DNA of 64,000 bases from an uncultured Saprospiraceae bacterium (GCA_937926205.1 CALEYL010000074.1:268609-332608), one strand, 5' to 3'. Shown: positions 9,420 to 19,993, counted from the stretch's first letter. The notes: generated by a model from the sequence alone, not told the origin. Numbers and translations are program-made.

Positions 9420-12314
9420 ATGAACAAAATAGCTGTCATGAAATTTTGCTTTACCCTGTTTAGCCTGCTGATTTGTTTGCCTGGATTTGCCCAGCCATTT
9501 CAGTGCAGTGTGCCTCAGTCCGATGAATCCTACAAAGCATATCTGAAAAAAACAGCGTCATTAGCAAATAATTACGAGCAGAAAAGCGGCGGAATGCGCG
9601 ATGTGGCTTTGAACGTCATGATCCTGCAATATCACGACGGGCCGATTGTGACGCCGGAACTGATACAGGACAGGGTTGACGCTGCAAATTTGATTTTTGC
9701 TCCCATTAACCTGCATCTGAGCATTTGCAACATTCAATATGTGCCTTATCCTGAAGATTACCATCCCTTGTTTTTTGAAGGTTGGGATTCAGATTTGGAA
9801 GGCCAGTTATTTGATATTTACGGCCTTCCCGGCTATTTAAACATCTTCTATGCCAGGGGGCTTGGTCCGTATGCTTATTACCCAACTCCTGACGGCAGAG
9901 ACCTCATACTTATGAATCATGGCCCGGCAAGCACTTTTGTGCATGAATTGGGGCATTATTTTTCGCTTTTACACACCCACGTTTTTAATGGGTTCCCAGA
10001 AATTCCCTACCTGACAGACGAATTGGTAAACGGTTCCAATTGCGCTACTGCAGGAGATTTCATTTGTGATACCCCCGCTGATCCGGGCTTGTATGGCAGG
10101 GTAGCGCCGGCGCCTGCCTGTCAGTACATTGACACGGTTACGGTAGATGCCAATGGCGAGTTGTACCACCCGGATGTGGACAATTACATGGCAGCGGCTC
10201 CTTTTCATTGTTTGGGGCGATTCACACCCGGGCAATACAGCAGAATGTTGTATGTATTGGAACACGAACGCGCTTATTTAAAGAGCGGGGTGCTTGAAGT
10301 CAGGATGGATGCTGTGCCTAAATACCTGTGTCTGGACAGCGCCCCCTTTACCCTGACTTCGAACGTACCGGGGGGCGTTTTTTCAGGCGAAGGCGTGGCA
10401 GGCAATGTATTTTATCCGGAAATTGCCGGCGTGGGTAACCATGTGATTTATTATACGGCGCCAGTAGACGCGGCTACTCTGGAAACCACAGATGCCTATT
10501 ATCAATACAGCAATACTTCCCACCACCTGACCAACGCCTGGCAATCTTTTACAGCCGGCACAACGGGCCAATTCAGCGGCTTTGCTTTTTCCATGATCCA
10601 AACCACGGCTCAAAACATCAATTATTCGGTATACGAAGGTACGGGAACGACAGGCCCATTGCTAACACAGGGAAGCTTCCCAGCCGGGCCCAATATTGGT
10701 TTTGACTGGATCAAATTCAATTTTGATGCCCCGGTGCCCATGTTGGCAGGCTATAGCTACACCGTGCAAATCAGCGCCCCGGACGATTTTGAAATTGCCG
10801 GAATGACTTCCAATACTTATCCGGGCGGACAAAGCAGCATAAATCATGATTTATCATTTATTACTTACGTTTTGCCGGCGACTCCAAATTGCGGCAATAC
10901 CACCAGCGCCAATATCCTGGTGAGCGAACCTACACAAACCACAGCCACTGTACTCTACCCTAATTATTGTGCTGATGCTCCGGCCAGTCCAGTTTTGTTC
11001 AGTCCGACAGGTGGTGAGGTGTTTATTGACGGGATGCCGGATTCTTTGATCAACCCGGCAAATTTAAGTACAGGAAGCCACCAGGTTGAGTATGTTTACA
11101 CCAATGGATTTGGCTGTGTGAGTAACCAGGCATTCAGTTTTAATGTGGCTCAGGGAGCAGAGATTGACCTGCCTGACCATGCCGTTTTGTGCAACGCTGA
11201 TTCGGTCTATCCGATCGTCACCAACCCGCCGGGCGGTCTTCTCTTGTTGGATGGCCAGCCTTATCTGTCAAACACCCTCTTACCTTCCCAACTGAGTGTA
11301 GGAACACATTCTCTGTCCTATGCCATTCCTTTCCAGTCCTTCCCATGGCTGGATACCCTTGATCAGACCAACGCAGCTCAGTTTCCTCCTCCAAGCTTTA
11401 TTGCAGGAAACAACGACGCCGTCTGGCAATCCTTTACTGCAGGTATTTCAGGCTTTCTGCATACCGTTAATCTGAGTTTGTATTCCAATTCTCTGGTGCC
11501 TGTCCGGTACACCCTGTTCAAAGGAGAAGGCAATACCGGCCTGATTATTTATACCGATTCCACCGCTTACGGAACTCAATCCACTTACGTCCAAAACTTT
11601 CATTTCCCGCTTTACCAAATCTTTTTAGAAAAAGATTCCCTGTACACTTTTCAGGTAAAATACACCGGAGCGCCTTCTTCCATTATTCCAGTTCGGTTTA
11701 ACGATCCATACCCGAGGGGCAGGTCAAGTTTTTCATACCCGGGGACTGAAATAGATCTTGGTTTTGAAACGCACCTCAACCGACTATACGATTGCGCCCC
11801 CAGCAACGTGATCAAAACTTTTGAAATATCAGAAACGCCATTTGTGGATCTTGGCCCCGACCTTGCGCTTGCACCGGGCCAATCGATCACCCTGGATGCC
11901 GGGAACGCCGGAAGCAGTTATCTTTGGAGTACCGGTGAAACCACGCAGCAGATAAGTGTCAGTTTCCCGCTTGAAAACCCGCAAATATGGGTAACGGGAA
12001 CCAGTCACTTAGGCTGCGCTTCATCGGATACACTCCTGGTGAACCTCATCAATGGCGTTGAAGAATTGGCAGCTACCCCTTCCCTTTCCATTTGGCCCAA
12101 CCCGGTCAGGAATCACCTGGAGGTAAAATCCCGGCAAGGCATCAGCAGTATAGAAATAGTCAATTCGATTGGCGAGATCATTCAACATCATTCCTTCGCC
12201 ACTCTAAACGACTTTAGAACTACGGTCAATACAGCCAGTTTGAGTGCAGGTTTGTACCTGATCCGGGTATATGGTAAATCAGGAATGACGACGGTGCGGT
12301 TTGTGAAGCAGTAA
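9420..12314 (+). CDS. Secreted M43-like zinc metalloprotease with Ig-like repeats, T9SS cargo
   Basis: Second T9SS-exported metalloprotease in the window, 964 residues. A signal peptide ends GFAQ at about residue 25; ATG 9438 (MKFCFTLFSLL) is an alternative start. The zinc motif HELGHYFSLLH (His175, Glu176, His179, His185) sits in TFVHELGHYFSLLHTH, followed by the disulfide-rich region FICDTPADPG and NYMAAAPFHCLGRFTPGQYSRM, where the Met-turn is expected. The rest is beta-sandwich sequence: two similar segments with WQSFTAG (about 375-500 and 660-800) that look like carbohydrate-binding or adhesion modules, Ig-like linkers, and a type A sorting domain (about 885-964, IWPNPVRNHLEV ... GLYLIRVYG). 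Substrate is unknown. It differs clearly in sequence from the protease at 112-2073. Confidence 0.85.
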   Translation: MNKIAVMKFCFTLFSLLICLPGFAQPFQCSVPQSDESYKAYLKKTASLANNYEQKSGGMRDVALNVMILQYHDGPIVTPELIQDRVDAANLIFAPINLHLSICNIQYVPYPEDYHPLFFEGWDSDLEGQLFDIYGLPGYLNIFYARGLGPYAYYPTPDGRDLILMNHGPASTFVHELGHYFSLLHTHVFNGFPEIPYLTDELVNGSNCATAGDFICDTPADPGLYGRVAPAPACQYIDTVTVDANGELYHPDVDNYMAAAPFHCLGRFTPGQYSRMLYVLEHERAYLKSGVLEVRMDAVPKYLCLDSAPFTLTSNVPGGVFSGEGVAGNVFYPEIAGVGNHVIYYTAPVDAATLETTDAYYQYSNTSHHLTNAWQSFTAGTTGQFSGFAFSMIQTTAQNINYSVYEGTGTTGPLLTQGSFPAGPNIGFDWIKFNFDAPVPMLAGYSYTVQISAPDDFEIAGMTSNTYPGGQSSINHDLSFITYVLPATPNCGNTTSANILVSEPTQTTATVLYPNYCADAPASPVLFSPTGGEVFIDGMPDSLINPANLSTGSHQVEYVYTNGFGCVSNQAFSFNVAQGAEIDLPDHAVLCNADSVYPIVTNPPGGLLLLDGQPYLSNTLLPSQLSVGTHSLSYAIPFQSFPWLDTLDQTNAAQFPPPSFIAGNNDAVWQSFTAGISGFLHTVNLSLYSNSLVPVRYTLFKGEGNTGLIIYTDSTAYGTQSTYVQNFHFPLYQIFLEKDSLYTFQVKYTGAPSSIIPVRFNDPYPRGRSSFSYPGTEIDLGFETHLNRLYDCAPSNVIKTFEISETPFVDLGPDLALAPGQSITLDAGNAGSSYLWSTGETTQQISVSFPLENPQIWVTGTSHLGCASSDTLLVNLINGVEELAATPSLSIWPNPVRNHLEVKSRQGISSIEIVNSIGEIIQHHSFATLNDFRTTVNTASLSAGLYLIRVYGKSGMTTVRFVKQ

Positions 12315-12354
12315 CCCTCGCGTATCCCATTCCAGTGGGCTCTGCCTATTGCAG
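12315..12354 (+). repeat. Intergenic GC-rich repeat, copy A (partial)
   Basis: Begins directly after the stop codon of the M43 protease gene. It shares CTCGCGT, the ATTCCAGTGGGCTCTGCC block and the trailing ATTG with copies at 19909, 20891 and 28672. The GGGC...GCCT part can form a short hairpin. Confidence 0.55.
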
Positions 12355-12450
12355 GTAATGCCATTCTTGTGTCGTGATATACCTGCTACAACCTGTAAAT
12401 TATACAATTTTACACCAAAATCATGTAAACCTTGTTGCCAAAGTAAAAAG

Positions 12451-12458
12451 TATATTTG
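12451..12458 (+). promoter_or_regulatory. Possible -7 box before tamB
   Basis: TATATTTG matches TAnnTTTG exactly, 28 bp before the tamB start. A TTGTTG sequence at 12432-12437 lies 13-16 bp upstream, slightly closer than the usual spacing. Confidence 0.45.
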
Positions 12459-12485
12459 TATGATTTACTCCTGTGAAGTTATGAC

Positions 12486-15400
12486 ATGCTATCGAAAAAA
12501 GAAACAAGAAAGAAAAGGACACTACGCGCCAGAATCGGAAGAGGTATTGGTATTTTTTTCCTATCCATTCTTTTTTTGATCCTCAGCCTCCTCCTGCTGC
12601 TCCAAACCGCGCCGGTACAAAATTTTGCCCGAAAAAAGATCGTCTCCTTTCTGGAACAAAAACTGGATACTAAAGTAGCAATAGGCGGGGTAGATATTTT
12701 TTTTCCCAAAATGCTGGTACTGCAAGGGGTTTATATTGAAGATCAAACCAATGATACCTTATTGGCTGGTCGTCAAATGAAAGTAGACATTGACTTGTTT
12801 AAATTATTGAGCAACGAAATTCAAATCAACGAAATCAATTTAAACGGGATTACAGCCAAAGTAAAGCGCCAGCTTCCGGATACCCTTTTCAACTTCCAGT
12901 TCATCATAGACGCCTTTGCCCGCGAAAATTCCAAACCTGCCAATGACACGACGGGTATGAAAATCGCGATAAAAAAGATCATTGTTGACGACACCAGATT
13001 CGTGTATCGGGACGTCGTCACGGGCAATGACGCCGACGTTTACCTCGGGCATTTTGATGCCCGAATTGATGTATTCGATCTCGATCACCTTAAATTCGAT
13101 GTGCCGCGAATTTTAGTCAGTGGCTTAAGAGGCCAGATCAAACAGACAAGCCCTTTATCGTTGCCGGTTGTAAATAACAGGCCAGCCCTGCGTGTTACAA
13201 ACGAAGTGACCCAGTACTTAAAACTAAGCAATCAGGAAACCCTGCTGCACGATATTGACTTCGCTTACAACAACGAAGAATCTGCCGTCAACACGAAGTT
13301 CAAATTTAAAGACCTGAAAATTTTCCCCACAAACCTTGACCTCGAAAAAAGCCTGATTGCCCTCAGGAAGGTTGAACTGAACGAATTGGACGGGGTAGTC
13401 ATCCTAAATGCCCGGGGCGATCCGTCAATCCACGAACAGAGCCCCGGGGCTGATCAGAAAACGGGAACAACTAACCTGCCCTGGAAAATTACCATCGGCG
13501 ACATTAGCCTGAACAACAACCACTTCGTTTTTGACGACAATACGAAAGTCCATCGAACCCGCGGCATGGATTATGCGCATCTGGGCATTCAAAACCTGAC
13601 CGTACACGCCAATAATTTCCGCTTCAGCGGGGATACCATTGCTGCCAACATTTTCAAAGGAGCGATGCGGGAACGCAGCGGCATTGTGTTGAATGATTTG
13701 AAAGCCGACCTGCAATACTCCAGGAGGGGTGCGCGCCTGAAAAACTTGCTAATCCATACCCCTGGCAGTGAAATAAAAGGCAATGCCACCATTCGCTATC
13801 CTTCGATGGAAGCCGTACAGGGCAATTTGGCCCTGGCGAAATTTAGCTTAGACCTCGATAACAGCCATTTTCTTGTAAAAGACATCTTAACTTTTGCTCC
13901 CGATTTGGCGAAACAACCTGCATTCAACGACCCAAAAGCGGTTTTTTACCTCAACAGCCGGATTAATGGCAGCCTTGCCCAAATGCAAATTAAAAAACTC
14001 CAATTCAGCGGTTTTCAAAACACGCAGGCGGATTTTTCCGGTACGCTGACCAATGCTTCTAATCCCCAAAACATGGCCGCCGATTTGAACATCACAATGC
14101 TAAACACAACCCGCAACGACATCCTGATGTTTGCGCCGGCTAATAGTATTCCCAACAACTTTACTGTTCCGGAGGCTTTGTCGCTGAAAGGGACGCTGAA
14201 AGGCGATCTTGCCAGTTTGTATGTCAATATTAGCCTGAATACTTCCCTCGGCGGTGCCGGGGTGAACGGAACCATCGCGAATGCGACCGATCCCAATACC
14301 GCTACTTACAACGCCGAAGTTTCTACCCGTGCTTTAGACCTTGGCCGCATCATCCAGCAACCGGAAACGGTTGGAACGGTCAGCGCAGATTTTACCGTGG
14401 CAGGCCGGGGTTATAACCCCAAAAAAGCGACTGCCAAAATCAAGGGCCTGATCCATCGCGCGGAATACCAGAAGTATGTCTATCAAAACATCCGCTTAGA
14501 CGGCGCCATTGCAAACCAACAATTTACCGCTAAGGGCGGGATGAAGGATCCTAACCTCCACTTTGCCTTCATGGCGAAAGGGAACCTGAACGGCACTTAT
14601 CCGGGATTAGAGGTCACAGCAACCATTGACAGCATTAAAACCGCTCCTTTGCATTTGACCGAAGACGCGCTGATCTACCGGGGGGAACTCTACGCCAATT
14701 TCCCCGAGCTGAACATCGATTCTTTGAACGGCCAGATTTACCTCTCCAATTCTTTGTTGGTCACCAACGATCAAAGGGTCTCCCTGGACTCGATTTCTCT
14801 CATGGCGAAGCATGAAAACGGGCAGCAAAGCCTTGTTTTAAAAACTGATTTTGCCAATGCAGCCATCGCCGGCACCTATAAACTGACGCAATTAAGCGCT
14901 ATTTTGATCGATGCCATTCAACCTTATTATTCGATCACAACAGATACGACAATTGCGACAATTGCCCCATACCATTTTACCATAGCTGCATCCCTTACAG
15001 ACCATCCTGCCCTACATGCTTTTTTACCCGATTTGAGGCGTATGGATGACATCTCCCTTGCCGCCAATTTTTCCGGCAACCGGGAGTGGAATGCCACCTT
15101 AACATCGCCCTATATTTCCCTTGGAGCCAACACCCTGGCTGACCTGGTTATATCCGCCAATACCCAGGACGGCAGTCTCCGCGTGATCACCCGCGCAGCC
15201 CGCATCAGCAGTGGCGAAAGTCTCGCCCTTGCCGGCCTGCGCTTGCGGACAGACCTTGCCAACGATCAAATTAATTTCGAGCTGCGGATAGGCGACGAGG
15301 CTGACCGCGATAAATACAATTTTCAGGGGCTTTTGGCAAAAGAGCCGGGCGACCTGTTTGCCCTATCCCTCTACCCGGATGGTTTATTGCTGAATTATGA

Positions 15401-17657
15401 CAACTGGAACATCAGCAGTGACAACCAAATCCGCTTCGGTTCAAACCTTGTCAGTGCCCGCAATTTCGACCTCAGCAAAGGCGTCCAGCACTTAATCATT
15501 AACAGCGACAGCCTTCGTGTCAACAGTCCGATGGAAGTGCGGTTTGCCGACTTCAGGCTGGCTACCCTGACCGGTTTCATACAATCCGATACTTTACTGG
15601 CAGACGGCGCCCTTAACGGGAACATCATCCTGAACGACCTCATCACCCAGCCAAACTTTACCACCGATTTAACCATCAATGACCTTGCAATCAAAAGCGA
15701 TACCATCGGCGATGTAAACGCAAAAATTGACAATAGTAAAGCCAATATTTTTGCCACCAATATTACCATTGCCGGCCGGGGAAACGACGTGGCACTGACC
15801 GGTAACTATTACCTGAAACCAGAAAGCAACAGCAATATGGATTTGAACCTCGACATCCGAAGTTTGCAGTTGAATACCCTGGAAGGGGTCAGCATGGGAA
15901 GCTTACGCGAAGGAAAAGGCTTCCTGAACGGCAATGTAAAAGTGGGCGGCACCCTAAAAAATCCGGACATTGACGGGCGCATTGGCTTCACGGAAACCAG
16001 CTTTGTGGTTTCGATGCTGAACAACCAGTTTAAAATTGACAACGAACAGATCATTGCGGTGGACAATGCCGGGCTGCGGTTTAATTCCTTCACCGTACGA
16101 GACTCCGCCGAAAACAGGCTCACAGTCAATGGTGTGGCAATGACTAAGAATTATGTAGACTACAATTTTGACCTGAATGTACGGGCACGGAATTTCAGAG
16201 CATTGAACAGCAACAAAAAAGACAATGAACTCTATTACGGACAACTTTATTTTGATACCAATTTAAAAATCACCGGCACGGAAACAGCGCCGGTATTAGA
16301 CGGCAACCTACGCATTAATGATGGAACAAAGCTGACGCTGGTATTGCCCCAATCGCAACCAGGCGTGGTGGAACGGGAAGGAATAGTAGTGTTTGTGGAC
16401 AAAGACGCGCCGGTCAACGATTCTTTGTTTTTATCCGCTATAGACACTTTGAACAAGACTTCCATCCTGGGCATGGAACTTTCGGCGAATATTGAAATTG
16501 ACAAAAAGGCAGAATTGGCCATTATAATCGACGAAGGCAATGGAGACTTTCTGTCCCTGAAAGGAGAAGCGGTATTAAATGGCGGGATAGATAAAAGCGG
16601 GAAAATAACGCTCACTGGTTCGTATGAACTGGATGCTGGCGCTTATGAGATGTCGTTCAATTTTCTTCACCGTCGCTTCAATATCCTGAAAGGAAGCAAG
16701 ATCACGTGGATCGGAGAACCAACCAATGCCATGCTGGACATTACGGCGGTGTACATAGCCAATACTTCCGCCACGGAATTGGTTCTGGACCAGATCACCA
16801 CTGCGCGATCAGACCTTCGTTACCGGCAACGGCTTCCGTTTGAAGTACTCCTGAACATGGACGGGGCCCTCATGCAGCCAATTCTTACTTTCGATATCCG
16901 ATTGCCGGAAGAAAGCAGTGTTCGGATTGACAATGAAATTGCCGGTCAGGTGGAATTGCGCCTGAATCAGCTGAAAGCCGAACCTTCTGAGCTGAACAAA
17001 CAGGTATTTGCCCTCTTGCTCCTGAATCGGTTTGTGTCGGAAAATCCTTTTGAAAGTACCAGCGGCGTCATCAATGCAGGCTCCCTCGCGCGCCAAAGTG
17101 TGAGTAAATTGTTGACCGAACAACTCAATAACTTAGCCGGTGATCTGATTGCGGGCGTAGACATCAATTTTGACCTCGTTTCATCGGAAGATTATACCTC
17201 GGGCACCCTGCAAAACAAAACCGACCTGAATGTTGGCGTATCCAAACGATTGCTGAACGACCGGCTGAACGTTTCTATCGGTACCAATTTTGAATTGGAA
17301 GGGGGCCGTCAAACCAACCAAACCGGAACCGGAGGCAGCAGCACTTCTCCCAATGTCAACGTTGAATACGCGCTCACCCCCGATGGACGATATCTGATCC
17401 GAGCCTACCGCCGCAACGAATACGAAGGGGTCGTGGAAGGGTATGTGGTGGAAACTGGGCTTAGTTTTATCATGTCGGTTGATTACAATCAGTTTAAAGA
17501 CCTATTTGAACGAAGAAAAACGAGGCAGAGCCCGGGAAGAGAAAGAAAAAAAACAGAGACAGAAAATATGCCGCCTGAAAAGCCCGCCAATGCTCCCGAT
17601 GATCGTAAATCGGATTCCATCAACAATACGAAGAAAGAGGATGATAAAAACGAATAG
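12486..17657 (+). CDS. tamB: Translocation/assembly module protein TamB (AsmA-like)
   Basis: Giant envelope-spanning protein of 1723 residues. An N-terminal signal anchor (about residues 20-42, FFLSILFLILSLLLLL) holds it in the inner membrane, followed by about 1450 residues of repetitive beta sequence predicted to form the hydrophobic groove of the TamB/AsmA bridge family. The conserved DUF490 domain occupies the C-terminal part (about 1250-1640: KLTLVLPQ ... GSYELDAGAYEMSFNFLHRRFNILKGS ... NVGVSKRLLNDRLNVSIGT). The tail is charged and rich in Lys/Glu. In Proteobacteria TamB works with TamA in assembly of some outer-membrane proteins and in phospholipid transport to the outer membrane. The downstream gene is its presumed partner and overlaps by 17 bp, so the two are one operon. 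Confidence 0.92.
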   Translation: MLSKKETRKKRTLRARIGRGIGIFFLSILFLILSLLLLLQTAPVQNFARKKIVSFLEQKLDTKVAIGGVDIFFPKMLVLQGVYIEDQTNDTLLAGRQMKVDIDLFKLLSNEIQINEINLNGITAKVKRQLPDTLFNFQFIIDAFARENSKPANDTTGMKIAIKKIIVDDTRFVYRDVVTGNDADVYLGHFDARIDVFDLDHLKFDVPRILVSGLRGQIKQTSPLSLPVVNNRPALRVTNEVTQYLKLSNQETLLHDIDFAYNNEESAVNTKFKFKDLKIFPTNLDLEKSLIALRKVELNELDGVVILNARGDPSIHEQSPGADQKTGTTNLPWKITIGDISLNNNHFVFDDNTKVHRTRGMDYAHLGIQNLTVHANNFRFSGDTIAANIFKGAMRERSGIVLNDLKADLQYSRRGARLKNLLIHTPGSEIKGNATIRYPSMEAVQGNLALAKFSLDLDNSHFLVKDILTFAPDLAKQPAFNDPKAVFYLNSRINGSLAQMQIKKLQFSGFQNTQADFSGTLTNASNPQNMAADLNITMLNTTRNDILMFAPANSIPNNFTVPEALSLKGTLKGDLASLYVNISLNTSLGGAGVNGTIANATDPNTATYNAEVSTRALDLGRIIQQPETVGTVSADFTVAGRGYNPKKATAKIKGLIHRAEYQKYVYQNIRLDGAIANQQFTAKGGMKDPNLHFAFMAKGNLNGTYPGLEVTATIDSIKTAPLHLTEDALIYRGELYANFPELNIDSLNGQIYLSNSLLVTNDQRVSLDSISLMAKHENGQQSLVLKTDFANAAIAGTYKLTQLSAILIDAIQPYYSITTDTTIATIAPYHFTIAASLTDHPALHAFLPDLRRMDDISLAANFSGNREWNATLTSPYISLGANTLADLVISANTQDGSLRVITRAARISSGESLALAGLRLRTDLANDQINFELRIGDEADRDKYNFQGLLAKEPGDLFALSLYPDGLLLNYDNWNISSDNQIRFGSNLVSARNFDLSKGVQHLIINSDSLRVNSPMEVRFADFRLATLTGFIQSDTLLADGALNGNIILNDLITQPNFTTDLTINDLAIKSDTIGDVNAKIDNSKANIFATNITIAGRGNDVALTGNYYLKPESNSNMDLNLDIRSLQLNTLEGVSMGSLREGKGFLNGNVKVGGTLKNPDIDGRIGFTETSFVVSMLNNQFKIDNEQIIAVDNAGLRFNSFTVRDSAENRLTVNGVAMTKNYVDYNFDLNVRARNFRALNSNKKDNELYYGQLYFDTNLKITGTETAPVLDGNLRINDGTKLTLVLPQSQPGVVEREGIVVFVDKDAPVNDSLFLSAIDTLNKTSILGMELSANIEIDKKAELAIIIDEGNGDFLSLKGEAVLNGGIDKSGKITLTGSYELDAGAYEMSFNFLHRRFNILKGSKITWIGEPTNAMLDITAVYIANTSATELVLDQITTARSDLRYRQRLPFEVLLNMDGALMQPILTFDIRLPEESSVRIDNEIAGQVELRLNQLKAEPSELNKQVFALLLLNRFVSENPFESTSGVINAGSLARQSVSKLLTEQLNNLAGDLIAGVDINFDLVSSEDYTSGTLQNKTDLNVGVSKRLLNDRLNVSIGTNFELEGGRQTNQTGTGGSSTSPNVNVEYALTPDGRYLIRAYRRNEYEGVVEGYVVETGLSFIMSVDYNQFKDLFERRKTRQSPGRERKKTETENMPPEKPANAPDDRKSDSINNTKKEDDKNE

Positions 17658-19908
17658 TCATATTCTTACTCAATTTTCCTGCATGGCACTGCTGACCTTA
17701 TTGCTTATTGGCTGCAGCGCGACTAAAACAGTTCCCAAAAATGACTTCTTATATACAGGGGCATCCATAAAGATTACCCAGACCAATGTGCCGTCAAAAC
17801 AAAAAAGAGCCATTCGCAACACCTTGAAGGATTTACCAAGGCCCAGACCCAATTCCAAGGTATTGGGCATGCCGCTTAAGCTTTGGATTTATAATATTGG
17901 CAGCAACAAAGGCCTGGGCAAATGGCTGCGCCGCAAATATGGCGAAGCTCCGGTTTTGCTCAGTGATGTCAACCTCGGTCTAAATGTAGAAATATTGGAC
18001 AATTACATGGAAAATCGCGGTTTTTTTAAAGTTAACGTGCGCAGCGATACAACGCTCAGACATAAAAAGGCAAGCGCTGAATATGAGGTATCCACAGGCC
18101 CGGAATACAAAATCAAAAGCATCACGTTTCCAACAGATTCAGGTTCTTTGGGAAATGCCATCCGCACAACCCGAGCCAAGACATTGTTGACTCCCGGGGC
18201 GCCGTTCAACCTCGACCTGATCAAAGGCGAAAGAGCCCGCATAGACCTTGAGCTGAAAGAACGTGGCTTTTATTACTTTAACGGCGATTACCTGCTCCTG
18301 GAAACCGACAGTACGATCGGCAACAACGAAGTGAACCTGTTCATGCAGATCAAGCGGGAAACCCCCGCGGAAGCCCGGCAAACCTACCACATCAATAAAG
18401 TATTTATTTATTCCAACTACAACCTTTCATCAGCCACGGAAGATACGGTAAAGGTGAACGCCGAATTCCAGAACGGGTTTTATGTGATTGACACGGCTAA
18501 GTTATTTAAACCCATTGTTTTTGAACAAAGCATGCAGTTTCAACCTGGTGACCTTTACAGCAGAAAAGATCATAATACCACGCTGAGCTGGCTGATTAAC
18601 TTAGGCAATTTCAAGTTTGTAAAAAATAGATTCCACAGTGTGGTGGTCAGCGGCGAGCTCAAATTGAACACCTATTATTACCTGACTCCCCTGCCCAAAA
18701 AATCGCTGCGGGCAGAGCTTACGGGAACCTCTAAAACAAACAACCTGACCGGTACGCAACTCACTTTAAGTTGGAGAAACCGCAATACTTTTCGCGGGGC
18801 AGAACAATTGTCTGTCAATATGTTTGGCGGGACAGAAGTACAGATCAGCGGCAATTTTGGAACATCCAATACATACAGAGTCGGCGCTGAGGGTACGCTG
18901 AGCGTGCCGCGTTTTGTGATTCCTTTCTGGAAGATCAGGCGCCGGGGCGAATTTGTACCAAGAACAAACATGCTGCTTGGGTATGAGCTCCTGAGCCGGC
19001 AAAAACTATACACCCTCAACAGTTTTCGCGGAAATTACGGCTACGCGTGGAAAGAAAGTCTGAAGAAGGAACACCAGTTTAACCCGGTCGCCATCAACTA
19101 CGTCAAAGCGCTGAGCATTTCGCAGCAATATGCCGACAGTATGGCTACCAATCCATCCCTGGCCAAGATCATTGAGCCGCAATTTATTGTTGGATCCACT
19201 TATAATTACAACTACAATCAATTGGCCGGCGCCAACAGCCGCAGCGGTGTTTATTTCAATGGTTTGCTGGACTGGGCGGGCAATATTGCAGGCCTTGTCA
19301 ATGGCGCCAATTGGAAAACAAACGACGTTGCCACCCTTCTCGGCGTTCGGTTTGCACAATTTGTTAAAACCGAAATTGACCTGCGTTATTACCGACAGAT
19401 CAGTCAGCGCAGCCAATGGGCCAGCCGCTTCATCCTGGGTTTCGGCTGCCCTTACGGCAATAGCCAACAGCTTCCGTTTGTTAAGCAATTTTTTGCCGGC
19501 GGAAACAACAGCCTGCGGGGCTTCAGGAGTCGTACCGTTGGGCCGGGTCGCTACATCCGGCCAAATGCTGACAGTCAGGCTGCTTTATTCCTGCCAGATC
19601 AATCAGGCGACATCAAGCTGGAATTCAACACCGAATACCGCCCCAAATTGTTCAGTATCTTTGAAGGCGCGCTATTTTTAGACGCCGGAAACGTCTGGCT
19701 CCTTAACGAAGATCCGCTGAAACCAGGCGCTAAATTCAGTGGCAATTTTTTAAACGAATTGGCCGTAGACGCCGGTTTTGGCATCCGCCTCGACTTCACC
19801 ATCCTGCTACTGCGTCTTGATTTTGCTTTCCCCTTAAAAGTGCCCTATGCCGCCGCCCCTCCGGATAAAGGGATGGTGGTCAATCTGGCGATTGGGTATC
19901 CGTTTTAG
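17641..19908 (+). CDS. tamL: TamL: lipoprotein-type BamA/TamA family outer-membrane protein
   Basis: Predicted outer-membrane beta barrel with POTRA domains, partner of TamB. I start at ATG 17641, inside the end of tamB, because it gives a lipoprotein signal with lipobox LLLIGC (Cys25); the frame stays open upstream to 17443 but that part copies tamB DNA in another frame. POTRA-like segments cover about residues 30-390. The D15/BamA barrel covers about 400-755, with the typical region FFAGGNNSLRGFRSRTVGPG (a variant of the conserved loop 6 RGF motif) and a C-terminal aromatic residue (Phe755), as expected for a barrel signal. A lipid-anchored TamA is the usual Bacteroidota arrangement (TamL). 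Length 755 residues is normal. Confidence 0.9.
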   Translation: MIKTNSHILTQFSCMALLTLLLIGCSATKTVPKNDFLYTGASIKITQTNVPSKQKRAIRNTLKDLPRPRPNSKVLGMPLKLWIYNIGSNKGLGKWLRRKYGEAPVLLSDVNLGLNVEILDNYMENRGFFKVNVRSDTTLRHKKASAEYEVSTGPEYKIKSITFPTDSGSLGNAIRTTRAKTLLTPGAPFNLDLIKGERARIDLELKERGFYYFNGDYLLLETDSTIGNNEVNLFMQIKRETPAEARQTYHINKVFIYSNYNLSSATEDTVKVNAEFQNGFYVIDTAKLFKPIVFEQSMQFQPGDLYSRKDHNTTLSWLINLGNFKFVKNRFHSVVVSGELKLNTYYYLTPLPKKSLRAELTGTSKTNNLTGTQLTLSWRNRNTFRGAEQLSVNMFGGTEVQISGNFGTSNTYRVGAEGTLSVPRFVIPFWKIRRRGEFVPRTNMLLGYELLSRQKLYTLNSFRGNYGYAWKESLKKEHQFNPVAINYVKALSISQQYADSMATNPSLAKIIEPQFIVGSTYNYNYNQLAGANSRSGVYFNGLLDWAGNIAGLVNGANWKTNDVATLLGVRFAQFVKTEIDLRYYRQISQRSQWASRFILGFGCPYGNSQQLPFVKQFFAGGNNSLRGFRSRTVGPGRYIRPNADSQAALFLPDQSGDIKLEFNTEYRPKLFSIFEGALFLDAGNVWLLNEDPLKPGAKFSGNFLNELAVDAGFGIRLDFTILLLRLDFAFPLKVPYAAAPPDKGMVVNLAIGYPF

Positions 19909-19984
19909 GCTGCTTGCGCCGAGGCTCTGCTCGCGCCGAGGCTCCGGCCTCGCGTGTCCTATTCCACTGGGCTTTGCCCATTGT
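19909..19984 (+). repeat. Intergenic GC-rich repeat, copy B
   Basis: Starts at the tamL stop and ends just before the 3' end of truA. It contains CGCCGAGGCTC twice, a GAGGCTCCGGCCTC hairpin, CGTGTCCTATTCC, and a GGGCTTTGCCC hairpin. It is the most complete member of the family seen at 12315, 20891 and 28672, and lies where convergent transcripts would end. Confidence 0.6.
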
Positions 19985-19993
19985 ACAAACACT

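Noticed and set aside
17443..17640. Upstream extension of tamL
   Set aside because: It overlaps the tamB coding end in another frame and would bury the lipoprotein signal.
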